From Actinomycetes bacterium (GTDB lineage: Bacteria; Actinomycetota; Acidimicrobiia; Acidimicrobiales; Ilumatobacteraceae): 64,000 nucleotides of DNA. The notes beneath the pieces were generated by a model. That model saw only the letters and a list, made by a program, of their open reading frames with translations. It did no database searches and had not been told where the DNA came from. The stretch is taken from assembly GCA_025360105.1 (NCBI GenBank), contig JANYCT010000040.1, positions 62,001 through 126,000 on the forward strand, read 5' to 3'. This document shows positions 39,649 to 49,363 of this stretch, piece after piece. Position 1 is the first letter of the stretch. Every line of letters starts with the position of its first letter. The translations under genes and the position numbers were made by a program.

Positions 39649-40854
39649 GTGCTGCAGCAGATCGATCGGCCATCAGAGCGCCCTCGACGAGCGCTGCGCA
39701 TCGGTATCGTCTGCCCGTACAGCCTGAGTATTCCGGGCGGCGTGCAGGCCCAGGCGATGGGTTTGGCGCGTGAATTGCGAGCGATGGGCTATGAGACACG
39801 CGTGCTGGGTCCGTGCGACGGGCCGCCGCCGGCGAGCTTCGTGAGTCCGCTCGGCAACAGCCTGCCCACCGCCTCGAACGGGTCGGTGGTTCCTATCGCG
39901 CCGGATCCGAGTGCTCAGTTTCGAATCATCCAGTTGCTCAACGACGAGGCATTCGACATTCTGCACGTGCACGAGCCACTCGCCCCCGGGGCCTCGGAGA
40001 CCACCCTTTTCCTCCATCCAGCGCCGATCGTTGGTACGTTCCACGCGGCCGGGGAGTCGTCGTCGTATCGCCTACTCACCGGTCCGCTGCGTCGTCTCGC
40101 CGACAACATCGCCCATCGGGTCGTGGTCTCCAAGGATGCACTTTCGCTCATTCAGGGCTACATGGGCGGGGATTATGAAGTGCTTTTCAACGGAGTCGAA
40201 TTGGAGCGCTTCCACGATGCAACCCCATGGCCATTAGAGGGACAGACGATCTTCTTCTGCGGACGGCACGAGGAACGCAAGGGTCTGGGCGTGTTGCTTG
40301 CTGCCTTTGCCGACTTGCCCCCCACCGTGCGTCTTTTCGTTGCCGGCAGCGGCCCCGACACCGAGCGGCTCCAGCAGCAGTACGCCGGGGATACCCGCAT
40401 CGAGTGGCTGGGTCGGATCAGCGACGAGGACAAGATGCAATACCTCAAGGGCGCCTCGGTCTTTTGTGCGCCCTCGTTGCGCGGTGAGTCGTTTGGCGTG
40501 GTACTCATCGAGGCAATGGCGGCAGGTACGCCGGTGGTGGCCAGCGCGCTCGACGGCTACCGCAACGTTGCGACCCACGAAGTGGACGCACTCTTGTGTG
40601 ATCCCGGCGATGTCGCCGGTCTCACAGCGGCGATTCGGCGAGTGCTCGATGACGCCGATCTTGCTGCTCGAATGCGCGCTGCAGGAACGATCCGAGCGAA
40701 CGACTTCAGCATGGCGCGGTTGGCGTCGTTGTATGCCGACATTTACGAGCGTCTTGCCCGGGAACACCGAGCGACCGTCGCTGCACAGGTCTCGCGGGTG
40801 CGGGTCCTGAAGACCGCTGTGCAACGTATGCTTCATGACAACACGATGCGGTAA
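39649..40854 (+). CDS. GT4-family glycosyltransferase, PimA-like (phosphatidylinositol mannosyltransferase)
   Basis: A 401-residue GT-B enzyme. The acceptor-side loop reads CPYSLSIPGGVQAQAMGLAR, VHEPLAPGAS follows, and the donor site reads GRHEERKGLGVLL and then GESFGVVLIEAMAAGTPVVA, the GT4 EX7E motif. These features, and its position upstream of pdxS-pdxT, match mycobacterial PimA, which adds the first mannose to phosphatidylinositol. A GTG at 39649, seven bases after TAGGGT (39636-39641), gives a leaderless start; a TTG at 39610 is less likely. The usual pgsA and acyltransferase neighbours are absent here. Confidence 0.85.
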   Translation: MLQQIDRPSERPRRALRIGIVCPYSLSIPGGVQAQAMGLARELRAMGYETRVLGPCDGPPPASFVSPLGNSLPTASNGSVVPIAPDPSAQFRIIQLLNDEAFDILHVHEPLAPGASETTLFLHPAPIVGTFHAAGESSSYRLLTGPLRRLADNIAHRVVVSKDALSLIQGYMGGDYEVLFNGVELERFHDATPWPLEGQTIFFCGRHEERKGLGVLLAAFADLPPTVRLFVAGSGPDTERLQQQYAGDTRIEWLGRISDEDKMQYLKGASVFCAPSLRGESFGVVLIEAMAAGTPVVASALDGYRNVATHEVDALLCDPGDVAGLTAAIRRVLDDADLAARMRAAGTIRANDFSMARLASLYADIYERLAREHRATVAAQVSRVRVLKTAVQRMLHDNTMR

Positions 40855-40935
40855 GACCCGGCGTCGGGACCTCTTGCCCAACGTGTTGCGTTTCGCTCAC
40901 GCCGAATTGCCGGCGACGAATCCACAAGGAGAGTC

Positions 40936-41490
40936 ATGGTTGTTCTACTCATCGTGATCGGGATCGCGGTTGTGCTGGGGCTGTTCGTCGTAGCCGCGTA
41001 CAACGGCCTCGTCCGACGCCGCAATCAGGTCGACAACGCCTGGTCCCAGATCGACGTGCAACTCAAGCGACGTATCGACCTCATTCCCAACCTGATCGAG
41101 ACCGTCAAGGGGTACGCAGCGCACGAAAAGACCACCCTTGACGCCGTGATCACGGCACGGAACGCAGCGATGTCGGCGGCCCCGACTCCGGGCGCTCAGG
41201 CGCAGGCAGACAACGCGCTCACCGGTGCGCTGCGCCAAGTGTTTGCGCTCAGCGAGGCCTACCCAGACCTTAAAGCCAACCAAAACTTCCTCGCCCTTCA
41301 GGAAGAACTCACCGCCACCGAAGGTCGTGTTGCATACGCCCGGCAGTTCTATAACGACAGCGTGCTGGGCTACAACAACAAGCTGCAGACCTTTCCCACC
41401 GTGGTCTTCGCCTCGATGTTCAACTTCGACAAGCGTGAGTACTTCGAAGCAGACAGTGCCGACCGAGCGGTTCCCAAGGTGCAGTTCTGA
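40936..41490 (+). CDS. LemA family protein
   Basis: A 184-residue membrane-anchored helical protein. One N-terminal membrane segment (VVLLIVIGIAVVLGLFVVAA) is followed by the LemA signature NQVDNAWSQIDVQLKRR and DLIPNLIETVKGYAAHE. LemA proteins have an unknown, envelope-linked role and often neighbour HtpX, as here. A strong ribosome site AAGGAGAG lies just before the ATG at 40936. Confidence 0.93.
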   Translation: MVVLLIVIGIAVVLGLFVVAAYNGLVRRRNQVDNAWSQIDVQLKRRIDLIPNLIETVKGYAAHEKTTLDAVITARNAAMSAAPTPGAQAQADNALTGALRQVFALSEAYPDLKANQNFLALQEELTATEGRVAYARQFYNDSVLGYNNKLQTFPTVVFASMFNFDKREYFEADSADRAVPKVQF

Positions 41491-41534
41491 GCTGTCGGAC
41501 ATTCGGGGCATCAGGCCTCTAGCCTGCGATCACC

Positions 41535-42440
41535 ATGTTCGAAATGATTCGGTCCAACAAACGCAAGAGCATCGCGATGATCGCGTGCTTTGTTCTGCTG
41601 CTCGTGGCGGTCGGCGCAGCGGTCGGTGTGCTCGTCGGCTACGGCGTGCAGGGCACGATCGCGGCGCTCGTGTTCTCAGGGGCGATGGCAGCGGTGTCGT
41701 ACTGGAAGGCTGATTCCATCGCGCTGAGTATCAGCCGTGCGGTACCGGCCGATCCAGAGGAGTACCGACGGCTCCACAACCTTGTTGAGGGGCTTTGCAT
41801 TGCGAGCGGAATACCCAAACCAGCCGTCTACATCGTCAACGATCCGGCCCCGAACGCCTTTGCCACCGGGCGAAATCCCAAACATGCTGCGATCGCCGTC
41901 ACCACCGGCTTGCTCGAGAAGATGAATCGCGTCGAACTCGAAGGCGTGCTCGCACACGAACTGTCACACGTTCGCAACTATGACATCTTGGTATCGACCC
42001 TGGCCGTCACGCTGGTGGGCTCGATTGCGCTGTTGTCGGACATGGCGATTCGAATGATGTGGTGGAATGGTGGGCGCGTGCGCCGCTCGGGCGATCAGAA
42101 CGACACGGGCAATCCGGTCGCGATCGTCGGATTCGTCTTTCTCATCTTCTCGCCGCTGATCGCCAAGGCGATGCAGGCCGCCGTAAGTCGCAAACGCGAG
42201 ACACTCGCCGATGTCTCAGCGTGCCAGATGACCCGCTATCCACCGGGTCTTATCTCTGCGCTCGAAAAGCTGCGCGACGATTCCACCGTCACGCATTCTG
42301 CAACCACTGCGACCGCGCACATGTGGATTGAACAGCCGATGTCTGGCGTCGCCGACGAGGGCAAGATGAGCCGGCTCCACCGCATGTTCGACACCCACCC
42401 ACCGCTCGAGGAGCGCATCGAACTGCTGAGGGAATTGTGA
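41535..42440 (+). CDS. htpX: M48 family metalloprotease HtpX
   Basis: A 301-residue membrane protease. Two membrane helices lie at residues about 13-58, the zinc motif HELSH at residues 141-145 and the third ligand in RETLADVSA. A further membrane segment pair precedes the last motif. HtpX degrades damaged membrane proteins. TAGCCT (41520-41525) lies nine bases before the ATG, suggesting a leaderless promoter separate from lemA. Confidence 0.94.
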   Translation: MFEMIRSNKRKSIAMIACFVLLLVAVGAAVGVLVGYGVQGTIAALVFSGAMAAVSYWKADSIALSISRAVPADPEEYRRLHNLVEGLCIASGIPKPAVYIVNDPAPNAFATGRNPKHAAIAVTTGLLEKMNRVELEGVLAHELSHVRNYDILVSTLAVTLVGSIALLSDMAIRMMWWNGGRVRRSGDQNDTGNPVAIVGFVFLIFSPLIAKAMQAAVSRKRETLADVSACQMTRYPPGLISALEKLRDDSTVTHSATTATAHMWIEQPMSGVADEGKMSRLHRMFDTHPPLEERIELLREL

Positions 42441-43546
42441 GCAACCCATCCACGGCGCGCCGTGCGCGCCGTGGATGCGCCGTCATTGCAGTCGTTGGTC
42501 TCACGTTGAGCGCGTGCAGTTCCAGCCACAAGACCGCAAGCACAACCGCTTCGTCGCCCCCGGCCTCGGACGTGCCATCGACCACGTTGGCACCGACGAC
42601 TTCGTCGGCAGCGCCGACCACGACCGAGCCCTTTGGACCCACGTCACCGCTCACGGGTCTCGCTCTGATCGACCCCAGCATCGCCACTCGCCCGGCGCTC
42701 GTCGTGAAGATCGACAATCATCCCTTGGCGCGGCCTCAGAGCGGCCTGAACGAGGCCGACATCGTGTTCGAGGAAAACGTTGAACAGCTCACACGGTTTG
42801 CAGCCGTGTTCCAGAGTCAGGCATCGAACCCGGTCGGCCCGATCCGCTCCGGACGCACGCAGGACGTCGCTCTCCTTGGCTCGTTCAATCGCCCGCTATT
42901 TGCGTGGAGCGGTGGGAATCGTCGGGTCACCGACGCCATCCAGGGCAGCGATCTCCGTCAGTTGAGCGCACAACAGCAGAGTGGCTTCTTCCGCTCGAAC
43001 GATCGCCCGGCACCGCACAACCTCTACTCGAGGACAGACGCCCTGTTTTCGCTCGCCCCAGCCGACGCTGGACCCCCACCTGCACAGTTCAGCTATCGCT
43101 CGGCGACCACGGCCGCGGTCGGCGACGACATCGCCGGCGTCAACGTGTCGATGGACGGGGTCAAGGTGAGCTGGCACTGGGACTCCGGCAGCGGAACGTT
43201 CCTGCGCTTCAGCGACGGCAAGCCGCAGGTCGATGCGATCTCCAAGACACAGGTCTCCACCAACAACGTCGTTGTGCTTTCCGTGGTGTACCTGCCGAGT
43301 CCGGCCGATGCGCAGAGCCCCGAAGCACAAACGCTCGGCACCGGCGACGCCGTGGTGTTCTCTGCTGGGAAGTACCAACCGGGCACGTGGACTCGCAGCG
43401 ATCGGCTTCAGCCCTTCACCGTGAAAGATGCTGTCGGAACTGTTCTTGCACTCACCCCTGGGCGCACCTTCGTCGAGCTCGCACGGTCGGGATCGGCAGC
43501 CCCTGTCCCGGCTGGAACCGATCCGAATTCGGTTGCCTTTCCGTAA
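42437..43546 (+). CDS. DUF3048 domain lipoprotein
   Basis: A 369-residue secreted lipoprotein. The lipobox LSAC places the lipidated cysteine at residue 27. A Thr/Ser/Pro-rich linker follows, and then the DUF3048 (YerB-like) domain with VVKIDNHPLARPQSGLNEAD, VGPIRSGRTQD and a C-terminal WTRSDRLQPF segment. The domain is of unknown function and common in Gram-positive envelope lipoproteins. A GTG start overlaps the htpX stop, so it is coupled to htpX. Confidence 0.88.
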   Translation: MSNPSTARRARRGCAVIAVVGLTLSACSSSHKTASTTASSPPASDVPSTTLAPTTSSAAPTTTEPFGPTSPLTGLALIDPSIATRPALVVKIDNHPLARPQSGLNEADIVFEENVEQLTRFAAVFQSQASNPVGPIRSGRTQDVALLGSFNRPLFAWSGGNRRVTDAIQGSDLRQLSAQQQSGFFRSNDRPAPHNLYSRTDALFSLAPADAGPPPAQFSYRSATTAAVGDDIAGVNVSMDGVKVSWHWDSGSGTFLRFSDGKPQVDAISKTQVSTNNVVVLSVVYLPSPADAQSPEAQTLGTGDAVVFSAGKYQPGTWTRSDRLQPFTVKDAVGTVLALTPGRTFVELARSGSAAPVPAGTDPNSVAFP

Positions 43547-43625
43547 CCCGTGACGGAATGAGACACGTGGCACTCAGCCAGATTCCAGTCGTCGTGATTC
43601 ATGCAGCGATGGGTACGATAGCGCG

Positions 43626-44528
43626 ATGAGTTTCGACGAATCCTCCACAACGCGTGCAACTGGCACTTACCCCGTCAAGCGGGGTTTGGCCGAGATGTTG
43701 AAAGGCGGGGTGATCATGGACGTGGTCAACTCCGAGCAGGCCAAGATCGCCGAGGACGCCGGCGCATGCGCCGTCATGGCGCTCGAGCGTGTGCCCGCCG
43801 ACATTCGTCGCGATGGCGGAGTTGCGCGCATGAGCGATCCCGACATGATCGATGCGATCAAGGCAGCTGTCTCGATCCCGGTGATGGCCAAGGTGCGCAT
43901 CGGCCACTTTGTCGAGGCACAGATCCTCGAGGCGTTGGGCGTGGACTTCATCGATGAGAGCGAGGTGCTCACGCCGGCCGACGAGGCCCACCACATCGAC
44001 AAATACAAATTCTCGGTTCCGTTCGTGTGTGGTGCCACCAATTTGGGCGAGGCGCTGCGGCGTATCTCCGAGGGCGCGTGCATGATCCGATCAAAGGGCG
44101 AGGCCGGAACAGGCAACATCGTCGAAGCCGTCCGCCATCTTCGATCCATCATCGGCGACATACGCAAGATCACCCAGGCCGACTCAGCCGAACTATTCGA
44201 GTGGGCCAAGCACCTGCAGGCTCCGCTACCCCTCGTGCAAGAGATTGCAGAGACAGGCTGGCTGCCGGTGCCGATGTTCTGTGCGGGCGGTATCGCCACG
44301 CCGGCCGACGCTGCCCTTGCGATGCAGTTGGGCGCCGAAGCGGTGTTCGTTGGATCGGGCATCTTCAAAAGCGACGACCCAACACCCCGGGCCAAGGCCA
44401 TCGTCGAGGCAACAACGCATTTCAGCGACCCGCACATCTTGGCCAAGGTCAGTCGCAGTCTCGGCGCCCCGATGACCGGCATCGGCATGGACGAGATCAA
44501 TCAGCGCTACGCAGAGCGTGGCTGGTAG
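43626..44528 (+). CDS. pdxS: Pyridoxal 5'-phosphate synthase subunit PdxS
   Basis: A 300-residue (beta/alpha)8 enzyme that makes PLP from ribose 5-phosphate, glyceraldehyde 3-phosphate and ammonia supplied by PdxT. The ribose 5-phosphate Schiff-base lysine is in VMAKVRIGH (Lys89), with [16 protein letters not shown] and the phosphate loop [12 protein letters not shown] also present. TACGAT at 43614-43619 lies six bases before the ATG, so the mRNA should begin at the start codon. pdxT follows 57 bases downstream. Confidence 0.97.
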   Translation: MSFDESSTTRATGTYPVKRGLAEMLKGGVIMDVVNSEQAKIAEDAGACAVMALERVPADIRRDGGVARMSDPDMIDAIKAAVSIPVMAKVRIGHFVEAQILEALGVDFIDESEVLTPADEAHHIDKYKFSVPFVCGATNLGEALRRISEGACMIRSKGEAGTGNIVEAVRHLRSIIGDIRKITQADSAELFEWAKHLQAPLPLVQEIAETGWLPVPMFCAGGIATPADAALAMQLGAEAVFVGSGIFKSDDPTPRAKAIVEATTHFSDPHILAKVSRSLGAPMTGIGMDEINQRYAERGW

Positions 44529-44585
44529 AGCGTCGTCGGCGAAGCGAAACAACTCGAGTGTTCACATCCAGTTCGGAGCCCCCAG

Positions 44586-45152
44586 GTGCTGGTCGGCGTT
44601 CTTGCTCTGCAGGGCGCCTTCTCGGCGCATCAGTCGGCTCTCGCTGACTGCGGGGCGAGCACCCGTCAGGTACGCGTCGCTGGTGACCTCGACGGCCTCG
44701 ACGCGCTGGTGATGCCCGGCGGCGAGAGTACGACGATGTCGCGTCTGCTCTCCACGTCAGGGCTGTTCGATCCACTCGCGGAGCGCATTCGAGACGATCT
44801 CGCCGTGTTCGGCACGTGTGCCGGCATGATCCTGCTCGCCCGCGACGTACTCGATGGGCGCCCCGACCAGCGCAGCTTCGATGCAATCGACATTACCGTG
44901 CGGCGCAATGGGTATGGCCGACAGGTCGACAGCTTCGAAGCAGACATCGATGTGCCCTCGCTCAACAGTCCGTTTCATGCCGTTTTCATTCGCGCTCCCA
45001 AGGTCGAGCGGATCGGCCCCGATATCACCGTGCTTGCCTGCCACGACGGCGTGCCGGTGCTGGCGCGACAGGGACGGGTCTTCGTGGCGTCGTTTCACCC
45101 CGAACTCACACCCGATCCACGTCTTCATTCGTTGTTCCTTCAGGAGGTCTAA
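44586..45152 (+). CDS. pdxT: Pyridoxal 5'-phosphate synthase glutaminase subunit PdxT
   Basis: A 188-residue class I glutamine amidotransferase. It has the nucleophile Cys78 in GTCAGMILLA, the oxyanion/regulatory loop PGGESTTMSRLL near residues 44-55 and the catalytic His-Glu in SFHPELT near residue 170. It delivers ammonia to PdxS. A GTG start at 44586 has GGAG seven bases upstream. Length and N-terminus (VGVLALQGAFSAH) are standard. Confidence 0.96.
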   Translation: MLVGVLALQGAFSAHQSALADCGASTRQVRVAGDLDGLDALVMPGGESTTMSRLLSTSGLFDPLAERIRDDLAVFGTCAGMILLARDVLDGRPDQRSFDAIDITVRRNGYGRQVDSFEADIDVPSLNSPFHAVFIRAPKVERIGPDITVLACHDGVPVLARQGRVFVASFHPELTPDPRLHSLFLQEV

Positions 45153-45155
45153 GCA

Positions 45156-45908
45156 ATGTCAGGTCACTCAAAGTGGGCCACGATCAAGCACCAAAAAGGT
45201 GCCAAGGACAAAGCACGCGGCAAACTGTTCAACAAGATCGCCCGCCAACTCGAAGTCGCGGCCCGAGAGGGCGGTGGCGACCCGTCGAGCAACTCGTCGC
45301 TACGAACGGCCATCCAAAAGGCCAAGGCCGGACAGATGACGAACGACGCGATCGACAGGGCGATCAAGCGCGGCACGGGGGCCGATGATGGTGGCACGTA
45401 CGAGGCCATCATGTACGAGGGTTACGCACCCGGGGGGGTCGCGATCTTGGTCGACACCCTCACCGACAACCGCAATCGCACGGGCTCTGACGTGCGCAAC
45501 ATCTTCTCGAAGCTGGGTGGCAGTCTGGCCGAGCCGGGCGCAGTTGGTTGGCAGTTCAGTCGCAAAGGAGTCATCATCGTCGATGGTGCCGCCGGGGAAG
45601 ACGACGTCATGATGGCTGCGCTCGACGCGGGCGCCGACGACGTAGCCGCCGACGGCGACGGCGACTGGCGGGTGACTTGTACCCCAAATCATGTCTACGA
45701 CCTGCAGGCCGCACTCGAGGCGGCAGCACTCATCGTGAAGTCAGCCGAGAGCACGATGGTGTCCTCGGTGATCATCGAGGTGACCGACGCCGCCGATGCG
45801 CGTAAGATTCTGCGGATGTTGGACGCATTTGAGGACAACGACGACGTGCAGGACGTATTCAGCAACTTCGATATCTCCGATGAGCTGATGGAGGAGGCGA
45901 GCACATGA
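45156..45908 (+). CDS. yebC: YebC/PmpR family protein (TACO1-like)
   Basis: A 250-residue protein starting MSGHSKWATIKHQKGAKD, the invariant YebC opening, with the acidic C-terminal domain ending DDVQDVFSNFDISDELMEE. Family members regulate transcription or aid translation of difficult motifs. A strong AGGAGGT precedes the ATG by eight bases. Its position between pdxT and ruvC is conserved in Actinobacteria. The next gene overlaps its stop by four bases. Confidence 0.96.
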   Translation: MSGHSKWATIKHQKGAKDKARGKLFNKIARQLEVAAREGGGDPSSNSSLRTAIQKAKAGQMTNDAIDRAIKRGTGADDGGTYEAIMYEGYAPGGVAILVDTLTDNRNRTGSDVRNIFSKLGGSLAEPGAVGWQFSRKGVIIVDGAAGEDDVMMAALDAGADDVAADGDGDWRVTCTPNHVYDLQAALEAAALIVKSAESTMVSSVIIEVTDAADARKILRMLDAFEDNDDVQDVFSNFDISDELMEEAST

Positions 45909-46363
45909 GTGTCGGCATCGGTGACAAGGCCCCCGATTTCACCCTCACTGGTACCGGCGGCAGCACATATTCACTCGAGTCGTACCGCGGTCAAGCTGTT
46001 GTTCTCGTGTTCTATCCGGGCGATGACACACCCGTGTGTACTAAGCAGCTGAACACATACAACAACGATCTGGCGCAGTTCGACCAGGTGGGAGCGCAGG
46101 TGTTGGCCATCTCGGCGCAGGATCTGGCCAGCCACGACAAATTCAGCGGCAAGCACGGCTTCAAATTCCCACTGCTGGCCGACACCGACAAGGCAATCGC
46201 AGGCCTGTACGGCACGCTTGGGCCGTTGGGCTTTCCCCGACGCAGCGTGTTCGTGATCGATGCCAATGGCATCATCCGCTACGCACACCGCGCGATTGCC
46301 GGCCTCACCTATCGTCCGGTCAACGAACTCGTCGATGCAGTTCGAAACGCCCAGACCGCCTGA
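45905..46363 (+). CDS. bcp: Peroxiredoxin, Bcp/PrxQ type
   Basis: A 152-residue thioredoxin-fold peroxidase. The peroxidatic Cys45 is in YPGDDTPVCTKQ. The usual resolving cysteine five residues later is Asn50 here, and there is no other cysteine in the protein, so this is a one-Cys enzyme that needs an external thiol. GAGGAGG lies before its ATG and the start overlaps the yebC stop. It sits in the gap where many relatives have ruvC directly after yebC. Confidence 0.93.
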   Translation: MSVGIGDKAPDFTLTGTGGSTYSLESYRGQAVVLVFYPGDDTPVCTKQLNTYNNDLAQFDQVGAQVLAISAQDLASHDKFSGKHGFKFPLLADTDKAIAGLYGTLGPLGFPRRSVFVIDANGIIRYAHRAIAGLTYRPVNELVDAVRNAQTA

Positions 46364-46422
46364 TTGCGTGGGTCTCGACCTATCCGCGTGATCTTGCGTT
46401 GTCTGGGTTACGATACGAACCT

Positions 46423-46965
46423 GTGTTCGTGATGCGCTCACCCAACGAGCCCCTCGTCGTGTTGGGCATCGACCCTGGCCTCACTCGCTGCGGCTATGCG
46501 GCCGTGCAGGCCAACGGCCCCGGTGCGGCGGTGGCGCTCAGTCTTGGTGTCATCCGAACGCCTGCCACCGATCCGCTTCCGAAACGCCTCGCGGAACTGC
46601 GCGCCGAGTTCGCAACCCTGATCGCCGAGTTCCGCCCGCACGTGGTGGCTGTCGAGCAGGTGTTCTTCCAGAACAACGTACGCACCGCGATGAGCGTCGG
46701 ACAGGCCAGCGGTCTCGCCCTGGCCGAGGCGTGGGCCTGCGGTTGCGAGGTGGTGCAGTACACCCCGAATCAGGTCAAAGGCGCCGTTGCCGGCTGGGGT
46801 GCTGCCGACAAGATCCAGGTACAAAAGATGGTGCAGGCGCGGCTTGGATTGTCTGGCGTCCCCAAACCCGCTGATGCCGCCGACGCTGCAGCTCTCGCGC
46901 TGTGTCACCTTGCGATGGCTCCGCTGCGTCAACGCGTGCGTCTTGCAACCGGGGGCGCCACATGA
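46423..46965 (+). CDS. ruvC: Crossover junction endodeoxyribonuclease RuvC
   Basis: A 180-residue Holliday-junction resolvase. The acidic catalytic residues are in GIDPGLTRCG, VEQVFFQNN and the C-terminal DAADAAALALCH. It resolves junctions migrated by RuvAB. I chose the GTG at 46423 because it lies eight bases after TACGAT (46409-46414); an ATG at 46432 is the alternative and gives a 177-residue protein. Its stop overlaps the ruvA start. Confidence 0.95.
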   Translation: MFVMRSPNEPLVVLGIDPGLTRCGYAAVQANGPGAAVALSLGVIRTPATDPLPKRLAELRAEFATLIAEFRPHVVAVEQVFFQNNVRTAMSVGQASGLALAEAWACGCEVVQYTPNQVKGAVAGWGAADKIQVQKMVQARLGLSGVPKPADAADAAALALCHLAMAPLRQRVRLATGGAT

Positions 46966-47558
46966 TCGGCTCATTACGCGGCGTGGTACTCGAGCGTGGG
47001 GTCGACACCGAGGTGCTGATCGAAGTGGGTGGAGTGGGGTACCTCATCACGGTGACACCCCGCACCCTCGCCGAACTCGAACCGAGCGCCAACGTCTTTG
47101 TCTATGTGCACCATCACATTCGCGAGGACACCCAGACCCTGTTCGGCTTTCTTCGACGCGAGGATCGCGCCACGTTCCAAGTGCTGATCGCCACCCACGG
47201 TGTCGGCCCGGCGCTCGCGATGGCCATCCTCGCAACGCACACGCCGGCGGCTCTGGTCGACATCGTCACCAGCGCCGACAACGCGTCGTTGTGTCTGGTG
47301 CCCGGTGTCGGCAAAAAGACCGCCGAGCGATTACTCATCGAATTGAAGAATCGGCTCAACCTGCCGATGCTCGATCCGATTGCCGCTGGAGTCGCGGCGG
47401 GTGGCAACGCGGTGCTCGGCGATGTGCGCGAGGCGTTGTACGGACTCGGCTATGCGCCCGAGGAAGTGCGCGATGCGCTCCGCGATGTGTCCGGTGGCGA
47501 CGACGCTTCTCGCGTGTTGCGCGAGGCGTTGCAGTTGTTGGGGGCTCGACGTGCGTGA
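46962..47558 (+). CDS. ruvA: Holliday junction branch migration protein RuvA
   Basis: A 198-residue protein with the OB-fold start [11 protein letters not shown], helix-hairpin-helix regions ([19 protein letters not shown] and [15 protein letters not shown]) and a C-terminal RuvB-binding domain ([15 protein letters not shown]). It holds the four-way junction. The ATG overlaps the ruvC stop (ATGA) and the stop overlaps ruvB by eight bases. Confidence 0.97.
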   Translation: MIGSLRGVVLERGVDTEVLIEVGGVGYLITVTPRTLAELEPSANVFVYVHHHIREDTQTLFGFLRREDRATFQVLIATHGVGPALAMAILATHTPAALVDIVTSADNASLCLVPGVGKKTAERLLIELKNRLNLPMLDPIAAGVAAGGNAVLGDVREALYGLGYAPEEVRDALRDVSGGDDASRVLREALQLLGARRA

Positions 47559-48585
47559 GGAATTCCTCGATCCAGGCGTGAACAACGAGGTCGAGGAGAC
47601 CGACGAAATCGGTCTGCGTCCGCGTCGACTATCCGATTTCGTTGGTCAGCGTGAACTCAAAGAACACCTCACCATCGTCATCGAGGCCGCGCGCCGACGC
47701 AACCAACCCATTGATCATCTCCTGCTCGCCGGCCCACCCGGCCTGGGCAAGACCACCATGGCGGGCATCGTGGCTGCCGAGATGGGCGTGCACCTGCACA
47801 TCACCTCGGGTCCTACGCTCGAACGTGCCGGCGACCTCGCGGCCATCCTCACCAAGCTTGGTGAAGGCGACGTGTTGTTCATCGACGAGATCCATCGGCT
47901 GTCTCGAGCAGTCGAGGAAATTCTGTATCCCGCAATGGAGGATTTCCAACTCGACATCGTCGTGGGCAAAGGACCCGCCGCATCGTCGATCCGGCTACCG
48001 CTTCCACCGTTCACGCTGGTGGGTGCCACCACGCGCACCGGCATGATCACAGGCCCGCTCCGTGACCGGTTCGGTCTGGTGGCCCGCCTGGATTTCTACG
48101 AGGTCGACGAACTCGAGGCAATCGTGCGCCGGGCCGCTGGCATTCTCGACGTCACCGTCAGCAACGAAGGCGCGTGGGAGATCGCCCGACGCAGTCGGGG
48201 CACCCCGCGTATCGCCAACCGCTTGCTGCGCCGGGTGCGTGATTATGCCGAGGTGCGTGGCGACGGCACCATCGACACGAACACCGCACGCCACGGCCTT
48301 GCCGTGTTCGGCGTCGATCAGCGCGGCCTCGACAAGGTGGACCGCGCGATTCTCACTGCGATCTGTGTTCAGTTCCGGGGTGGGCCGGTGGGTTTGTCGA
48401 CGGTTGCGATCAGCGTCGGCGAGCAAACCGAAACGGTCGAGGACGTGTATGAGCCTTTCTTGATTCAGCAGGGGCTGTTGGCTCGCACGCCGCGTGGTCG
48501 CATTGCGATGCCGTCTGCGTGGTTGCATCTGGGCCTCGAGCCACCGCCGCTGGGGAACGAGAGCAGTCCGAACCTGTTCAGATGA
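47551..48585 (+). CDS. ruvB: Holliday junction DNA helicase RuvB
   Basis: A 344-residue AAA+ motor. Walker [11 protein letters not shown], Walker [10 protein letters not shown], the arginine/sensor region [18 protein letters not shown] and the C-terminal winged-helix [10 protein letters not shown] are all present. A GTG start within the ruvA stop region gives coupling. The last eight bases overlap the stop end of the convergent dienelactone hydrolase gene, so no terminator space exists between them. Confidence 0.97.
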   Translation: MREEFLDPGVNNEVEETDEIGLRPRRLSDFVGQRELKEHLTIVIEAARRRNQPIDHLLLAGPPGLGKTTMAGIVAAEMGVHLHITSGPTLERAGDLAAILTKLGEGDVLFIDEIHRLSRAVEEILYPAMEDFQLDIVVGKGPAASSIRLPLPPFTLVGATTRTGMITGPLRDRFGLVARLDFYEVDELEAIVRRAAGILDVTVSNEGAWEIARRSRGTPRIANRLLRRVRDYAEVRGDGTIDTNTARHGLAVFGVDQRGLDKVDRAILTAICVQFRGGPVGLSTVAISVGEQTETVEDVYEPFLIQQGLLARTPRGRIAMPSAWLHLGLEPPPLGNESSPNLFR

Positions 48586-49294
48586 CGGGCAAGTACAACC
48601 CTAAGAATGCCATCGTCTTCGCCCAGGCAGCCTTTGCCGCCGTCTCGTTGTAGAACATCTCCGACTCGTGGTTGTCGAAGGCGTGCCCGGCGTTTTCCAC
48701 GTTCAGCACGAACCCTTCACGCCCAGCGATGGCAGCGCTGATGGCGTCGACGCCCTCGTTGGGGATGAACGCGTCGGCATTGCCGAAATGGAACAACGTG
48801 GGACACGACACCTGATCGATCATGCCCAGCATCGCCGGAACGCCCGATCCGTAGTAGCTCACACAGCAGCTTGGTTCTGCCGACGCAGCAACCGCCCACG
48901 CCAGTGTACCGCCGAGGCAGTAGCCGAGGACGCCCGGAGCCCGGTCGGCCGTGGTGAGCGTGGTGAGATGATGAAGGGCGGCGACGCAATCACCGATCGC
49001 CGTAGGAACGTCGAGTTGTTGCACCTTTTCCATCGATGCGCCGAGGCCCGCCTCGGTGTGATCCGATTGCCAATTCGGAGCGAAGCGCCAGAACACGTCG
49101 GGCGCACCCACGATGTAGCCGACCGCCGCGAGGCGCTCGGCTACAGATCGGATGTACGGACCGACCCCGAAGATCTCCTGAATCAGCAACACCGAGACCG
49201 AGGCCCCACCAGTGGGTGTCCAGACATGCAGGTCCATGCTGCCTGCATCACCACAGGGGACAGTGTCAGTGCGAAATGTTGGGGAAGTGCTCAT
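48578..49294 (-). CDS. Dienelactone hydrolase family protein
   Basis: A 238-residue alpha/beta hydrolase. The nucleophile Cys is in LGYCLGG, the Asp in [10 protein letters not shown] and the His in NAGHAFDN, the Cys-Asp-His triad of dienelactone hydrolases. [19 protein letters not shown] is the conserved N-terminal helix. The substrate is unknown and no aromatic pathway is nearby. It is inserted antisense between ruvB and queA. I chose the ATG at 49294; an ATG three codons upstream (49303) is possible. Confidence 0.9.
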   Translation of the reverse strand: MSTSPTFRTDTVPCGDAGSMDLHVWTPTGGASVSVLLIQEIFGVGPYIRSVAERLAAVGYIVGAPDVFWRFAPNWQSDHTEAGLGASMEKVQQLDVPTAIGDCVAALHHLTTLTTADRAPGVLGYCLGGTLAWAVAASAEPSCCVSYYGSGVPAMLGMIDQVSCPTLFHFGNADAFIPNEGVDAISAAIAGREGFVLNVENAGHAFDNHESEMFYNETAAKAAWAKTMAFLGLYLPVI

Positions 49295-49363
49295 GCTGAT
49301 CATCGTGGCACACCGCCGTACTCTCGGTTCCACATGGGCGCACATCCCGTAGCCTTGGTGCCC

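Noticed and set aside
37334-39799. An 821-codon open frame on the minus strand spanning parts of an amidohydrolase, the SRAP gene and an LLM gene
   Set aside because: It crosses several well supported genes in other frames, its translation is Arg/His-rich and motif-free, and it has no promoter or ribosome site.
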